A stretch of DNA of 64,000 nt, from assembly GCA_018806985.1 (NCBI GenBank), contig JADANN010000438.1:632001-696000 (forward strand). The letters are read 5' to 3'. The notes beneath the pieces are model-generated. The model searched no databases. It was not told the origin of the DNA and worked only from the letters and a program-made list of their open reading frames with translations. Of this stretch, positions 60,840 through 64,000 are shown piece by piece (within the stretch, counting starts at the first letter, position 1; every line of letters starts with the position of its first letter). The stretch comes from Angiostrongylus vasorum. Its lineage: Eukaryota; Nematoda; Chromadorea; Rhabditida; Metastrongylidae. The translations under genes were made by a program, and so were the position numbers.

Positions 60840-61190
60840 TAATCAATACATTCCTTTTAATTGTTCAACTTACACGAGGTTGTTGTAGAAGCTTTGTTCC
60901 GCTTACGTTTCCACGTCTTTCTCTTTCTCAAAGCCCATGGTCCGACTCGATGTCCACAGTCGTTCGTACTCTCTTTGTCGTCGTATCGAGTCAAACCTTA
61001 TTCGAAGGAATGCCGCTCGAATGAATGAATCTCACCCTGAACCACTCTTTTATACAGGGCGGTTGTTGTTGATAATTATCACTAACAGATTATTATCAAC
61101 GGACAAGCATTATCAGCAACAACCGTGCTTTATAAAGGAGCGCTGCCGTGTTAACATGCCATTATCGTGGTGACTATCGTTCGAGCGCTG
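60840..61190 (-). repeat. PLE-type terminal repeat, longer E-type copy
   Basis: CGAGGTTGTTGTAGAAGCTT, CCGCTTACGTTTCCACGTCT and TCTTTTATACAGGGCGGTTG match 40640-40870. A smaller inverted repeat (CGGTTGTTGTTGATAAT at 61062 and ATTATCAGCAACAACCG near 61115) is embedded. Confidence 0.55.
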
Positions 61191-61194
61191 CTTG

Positions 61195-61340
61195 ACTGAG
61201 GAAAATTTTTTACTCGATGACGACGACAAAGACACCACATCGAGAAGACGAACGTCTGTAGACTCGAATCATCGTCTCTGAAGAAGACGAAGACGTCGAA
61301 ACGTTGTCCAGTAAATCTTTTGTAGACAGTGTCTGATTTC
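61195..61340 (+). repeat. PLE-type E1 terminal repeat with intact hammerhead-like core
   Basis: After ACTCGAATCATCGTCT come CTGAAGA (61278-61284), A, GACG (61286-61289), loop AAGA, CGTC (61294-61297), GAAA (61298-61301), C, GTT, G and UC (61307-61308). Every conserved hammerhead core position is satisfied, with a 4-bp helix II and a 1-bp helix III. No convincing helix I partner is visible. Confidence 0.5.
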
Positions 61341-61392
61341 TTTCTACTTCTGTTTGGCAAATAGGAGGTGTTATTTTATTTCTTTATTTACG

Positions 61393-61440
61393 CACAAGCT
61401 GACGTTTCGGCGGATTTCGCGTTCCTCAGAGCCTGGAAAG
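61393..61440 (-). ncRNA. Hammerhead-ribozyme-like motif, left arm
   Basis: - strand: CAGGCT, CTGAGGA, then a helix II with one mismatch (ACGCG/CCGCC), GAAAC, GTC, AGCTTG. CAGGCT and AGCTTG pair over 6 bp (one G-U) as helix I. It lies 3' of the GIY-YIG frame. Confidence 0.45.
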
Positions 61441-62354
61441 GTCAAGTTGACTGCAATCTACACGGTTAAACACCTCCATAACCAAACAGAGGAAGTGTTG
61501 AACCAAAATTTCATTCACAATGAACACAGAGTCTTTGCACATTCGCCGCTTTCTCTAAGTCTTCCACTAAATATTTCACGTGGGGAACAACCGCACAGAG
61601 TTCACGTGGAATCGTAATGTACCCATCTTACTGCCCAATATCACGCGTGATAATGAGGCATTCTTCCCTGCGGTTCATTTTCGGATTCTTGGAATTAATC
61701 TAGAATGCCTGGAGAGTTTTGCGCACTCGTGTTCTCGATTCCTGCGCGAGGGTCGTAACCCCTACATCAAAATCTTCTCCGCTGTGTCTCCGCGTCCTAT
61801 GCGTGCTTAGTGGAGTATTTGGTTTACGTTCGCCGACTAGGTGTTCTTTTATACGAACGCAGAGTGGTCTACCCATTTCGCCAACGTATTCGTCCCCGCA
61901 CGCTTTACAAGAGTTCAGATAAACTGTACCCGTACACCTAGTCGGCAAACGTAAACCAAATACTCCACTAGGCACGCGTGGGACGCAGAGACATAGCGGA
62001 GAAGGTTTTGAGGTACGGGTTACGATCCTGGCGCAGGAATCGCGAACACAAGCGCGCACAACTCTCGAGGCGTTCAGGACCAATTCCAAGAATCCGAAAA
62101 TGAACCGCAGGGAGGAATGCCTCGTTATCACGCGTGATATTGAGGCAGTATATAAGCCTGTTATTCTGAGGAAATGGTACATTACGATTCCATGTGAACT
62201 CTGTGCGGTTGGTCTCCACGTGAAATATTTTGTAGAAGACATAGAAACCGGTGAGTGTGCAAAGACTCTGTGTTCAATGTGATTGAAATTTTGGTTCAAC
62301 ATTTTCTCTGTTTGGTTATGGAGGTGTTTGACCGTGTGGATTGCAGTCAACTTG

Positions 62355-62410
62355 ACCTTTCCAGGCTCTGAGAAAGGCGAAATCCGCCGAGGCGTCAGCT
62401 TGTACGTAAA
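62355..62410 (+). ncRNA. Hammerhead-ribozyme-like motif, right arm
   Basis: + strand: CAGGCT, CTGAGAA (core G changed), A, GGCG, AAATC, CGCC, GAGGC, GTC, AGCTTG. Helices I and II are perfect, but core positions are mutated, so it is probably inactive. Confidence 0.45.
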
Positions 62411-62432
62411 TAGAGAAACGAAATAACACCTT

Positions 62433-62887
62433 ATATTTGTTAAACAGAAGTAGAAAGTATTCAATCAAAGTATTCAATCAATGCCGAGGTTAATAGAAAG
62501 TCGGACATTGGGAGTGTCTGATTTCTTGGAACTAATGAGCACTTGTTATCGGTTGGTCTGGTAATTCAATAGTAAAGATAAGCGCTAGAAATTTGGTGTC
62601 TATTGATTGTTTGTTGACTATCATGATGTTTGAGTGTTTTTCCTATAGCATTGTTTGGTAGTTTTTTTTTCACTTATGCCTATTGTTCTTTTATTTATTT
62701 GTTTGTTCACATTGCTAGTGATTTCCGTCGTGGAAGTGGGTATCCCTAAGAAGTCATAATATGGCTACACATAAGAAGTCGAGTTATGTTTTGATACCAC
62801 ACTTTTTGAAATCACAATGCTAACTTTTTATTTCCTACCTACTATAATTTTTCACGGCGGAGTATGGTGCGAAGTGCAACCATATTG
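62433..62887. other. No recognisable feature
   Basis: Unassigned. Confidence 0.4.
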
Positions 62888-63020
62888 ATGCTGAGATATT
62901 TGCAAAACTCCGGACATCAGGTGTTTGCGGTGGGGAACGAACACCCTATTACCCTTTCCAGGAGCTAACCCGTTCACCACCACACCATGCAGGTCTTTCG
63001 TTTCGCCTGTCTCTCATCTA
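62888..63020 (-). mobile_element. SINE-D copy
   Basis: Antisense: TGAGATATTTGCAAAACTCC, TGCGGTGGGGAACGAACACC, CACCACACCATGCAGGTCTT, TTCGCCTGTCTCTC. It lacks the 5' leader. Confidence 0.82.
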
Positions 63021-63756
63021 TTTCTTTGCTACCGTATTTTTTGTTTTTGCGGCACTTTTTATTCTTTATACCAGGATATTTGTTGAGAATGAATGTTGTA
63101 ATGAATTTGATTGGCCGGCCCGAAAATTTCCCATCATTATAAAAAGCAGGTTTCACTTGCATCTTCTTTTACGAGCTCTTTTTTTTTTCGTCTGCTTAGA
63201 ACGTATTCGCAGCTCTGTGATAGTAATTGGCGCTGTTGTGCCTTTGTCAGGTTGTTATTCAGTTTCGGGTTACATTTATTGCCAGGTTGACAACATTTTG
63301 TGGTGATATCGGCAAAAATGGCACGATCTAGATCTTTAAGAAATTTTAATGTGACGTAGTCTCTTGAAATTGGTAATTTTTTCTGGAAGTCAATAAAAAG
63401 GCTTGTATGTGAGTGTTTGTGAACGGTGTTGAAATATCGAGGATTCTCTAATGGAACTCGTTACTCTTGATTCCAGTTGTTTGCGATTGTCTTATGGTTA
63501 TTGATGAAAGCTTTCAGTCGCATTGCTTTTTGTCTTCCTGAGTTTGTCGGGCCCTTTAGGGTCTGAATTTATAACAGAGTACGTACTTATTTCGGTACTG
63601 TTCACTGAGATCTATTATATTCGAAGATTTCGACTAGTTTTTTTCTTTCCATGCAGAGAAATTTCTAGAAAAACACACTTGTTTTGGTTTCAAATGATTA
63701 TTTCCGTTTGAAAGTGGTAAAGTCCATGATTAAGCTAGGATAACTCTAACCTATGG
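63021..63756. other. No recognisable feature
   Basis: Unassigned. Confidence 0.4.
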
Positions 63757-64000
63757 GCGCGTGTAGCGCAGTGTTAGAGGTAGTTAGAATTCCTCTAGAA
63801 TACGAACAAGATCGTTGGCTCAACTCTTTACAGTGAACTTGTGTTAGTGGAGTGTAAGAGAATAAAAGCACTGACTGAGACATCGGTAGACCACCGAAAG
63901 TCATTGTTTAGGCAACATATGTATTCAATTACCTCTACGATTCTTAAAGGAGTCGTTGCATATCTTAGGGATTGGTTAGCACACTGAACGTTTTTCATTT
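63757..64000 (+). mobile_element. SINE-A copy, diverged, running to the window edge
   Basis: Head GGCGCGTGTAGCGCAGTGTT (A box), GATCGTTGGCTCAACT in the B-box region, CATCGGTAGACCACCGAAAG, and GAACGTTTTTC at the edge. A central part is deleted. Confidence 0.75.

Larger units (their letters stand above)
61368..62432. mobile_element. Head-to-head palindrome of two Penelope-like 3' ends
   Basis: Two copies of a PLE 3' part meet head to head. The left arm (- strand, about 61930 to 61368) encodes a GIY-YIG domain: GTVYLNSCKACGDEYVGEMG, RPLCVRIKEHL, HSGEDFDVGVTTLAQESRTR. It is followed by the terminal repeat. The right arm (+ strand, 61935-62432) carries a shorter part of the same domain (QRHSGEGFEVRVTILAQESR) and the same terminal repeat. 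Arms of about 500 nt are clearly complementary, with differences at several percent of sites. A long - strand open frame across both arms is a chance product: its first half is the right arm read antisense. No RT is present. Confidence 0.88.

Noticed and set aside
61700..62464. 254-residue single protein with a GIY-YIG C-terminus
   Set aside because: Its N-terminal half is the antisense of the right arm of an inverted repeat; only the last 90 or so residues are real PLE sequence.

Overview
This window is nuclear DNA of a nematode, most likely a strongylid (hookworm-like) worm. Three things point there: short GT..AG introns around small exons, a 610-codon ABCE1 gene of Caenorhabditis type, and a fatty-acid/retinol-binding (FAR) gene relic, a family known only from nematodes. 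I cannot name the species from sequence alone.

One clearly intact protein gene is present. It is ABCE1 (RNase L inhibitor, the ribosome-recycling ATPase) on the + strand, 13804-27880. Its 12 exons join into an unbroken 1,833-nt frame. About 87 percent of the gene body is intron, and most identifiable intron sequence is transposon. Intron 11 alone is 8.4 kb and holds a piggyBac transposase relic, a truncated RTE retrotransposon, two SINE-type insertions and an (AT)n tract. A broken FAR gene lies at 2729-3780 (- strand). A short casein-kinase-like fragment lies near 5.0 kb.

The rest is repeat-dominated. I grouped the repeats by eye. SINE-A is about 270 bp with a tRNA-like head, roughly 20 copies. 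SINE-B is about 370 bp with a tRNA-like head, about 9 copies. Repeat C is about 380 bp, about 10 copies. SINE-D is about 230 bp, about 9 copies. RTE-type non-LTR elements lie at 1-660, 24430-26510 and 47640-50797. Penelope-like elements (PLE) carry a reverse transcriptase and a GIY-YIG endonuclease at 7195-9480, 3926-4385 and 61368-62432. Terminal pieces of PLE-like repeats are scattered elsewhere. Perfect target-site duplications flank copies of SINE-A, SINE-B and C.

The most unusual signals are: (i) hammerhead-ribozyme-like motifs in the PLE terminal repeats, with a helix II that covaries between subfamilies; (ii) a head-to-head PLE palindrome of about 1.06 kb; (iii) a shared 3' tail linking SINE-B and repeat C to the RTE element; (iv) SINE heads that repeatedly abut (TA)n tracts. 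From 27.9 kb onward I found no gene I can name; a few weak exon-like stretches are noted. All family assignments are by reading alone; no database search was possible.
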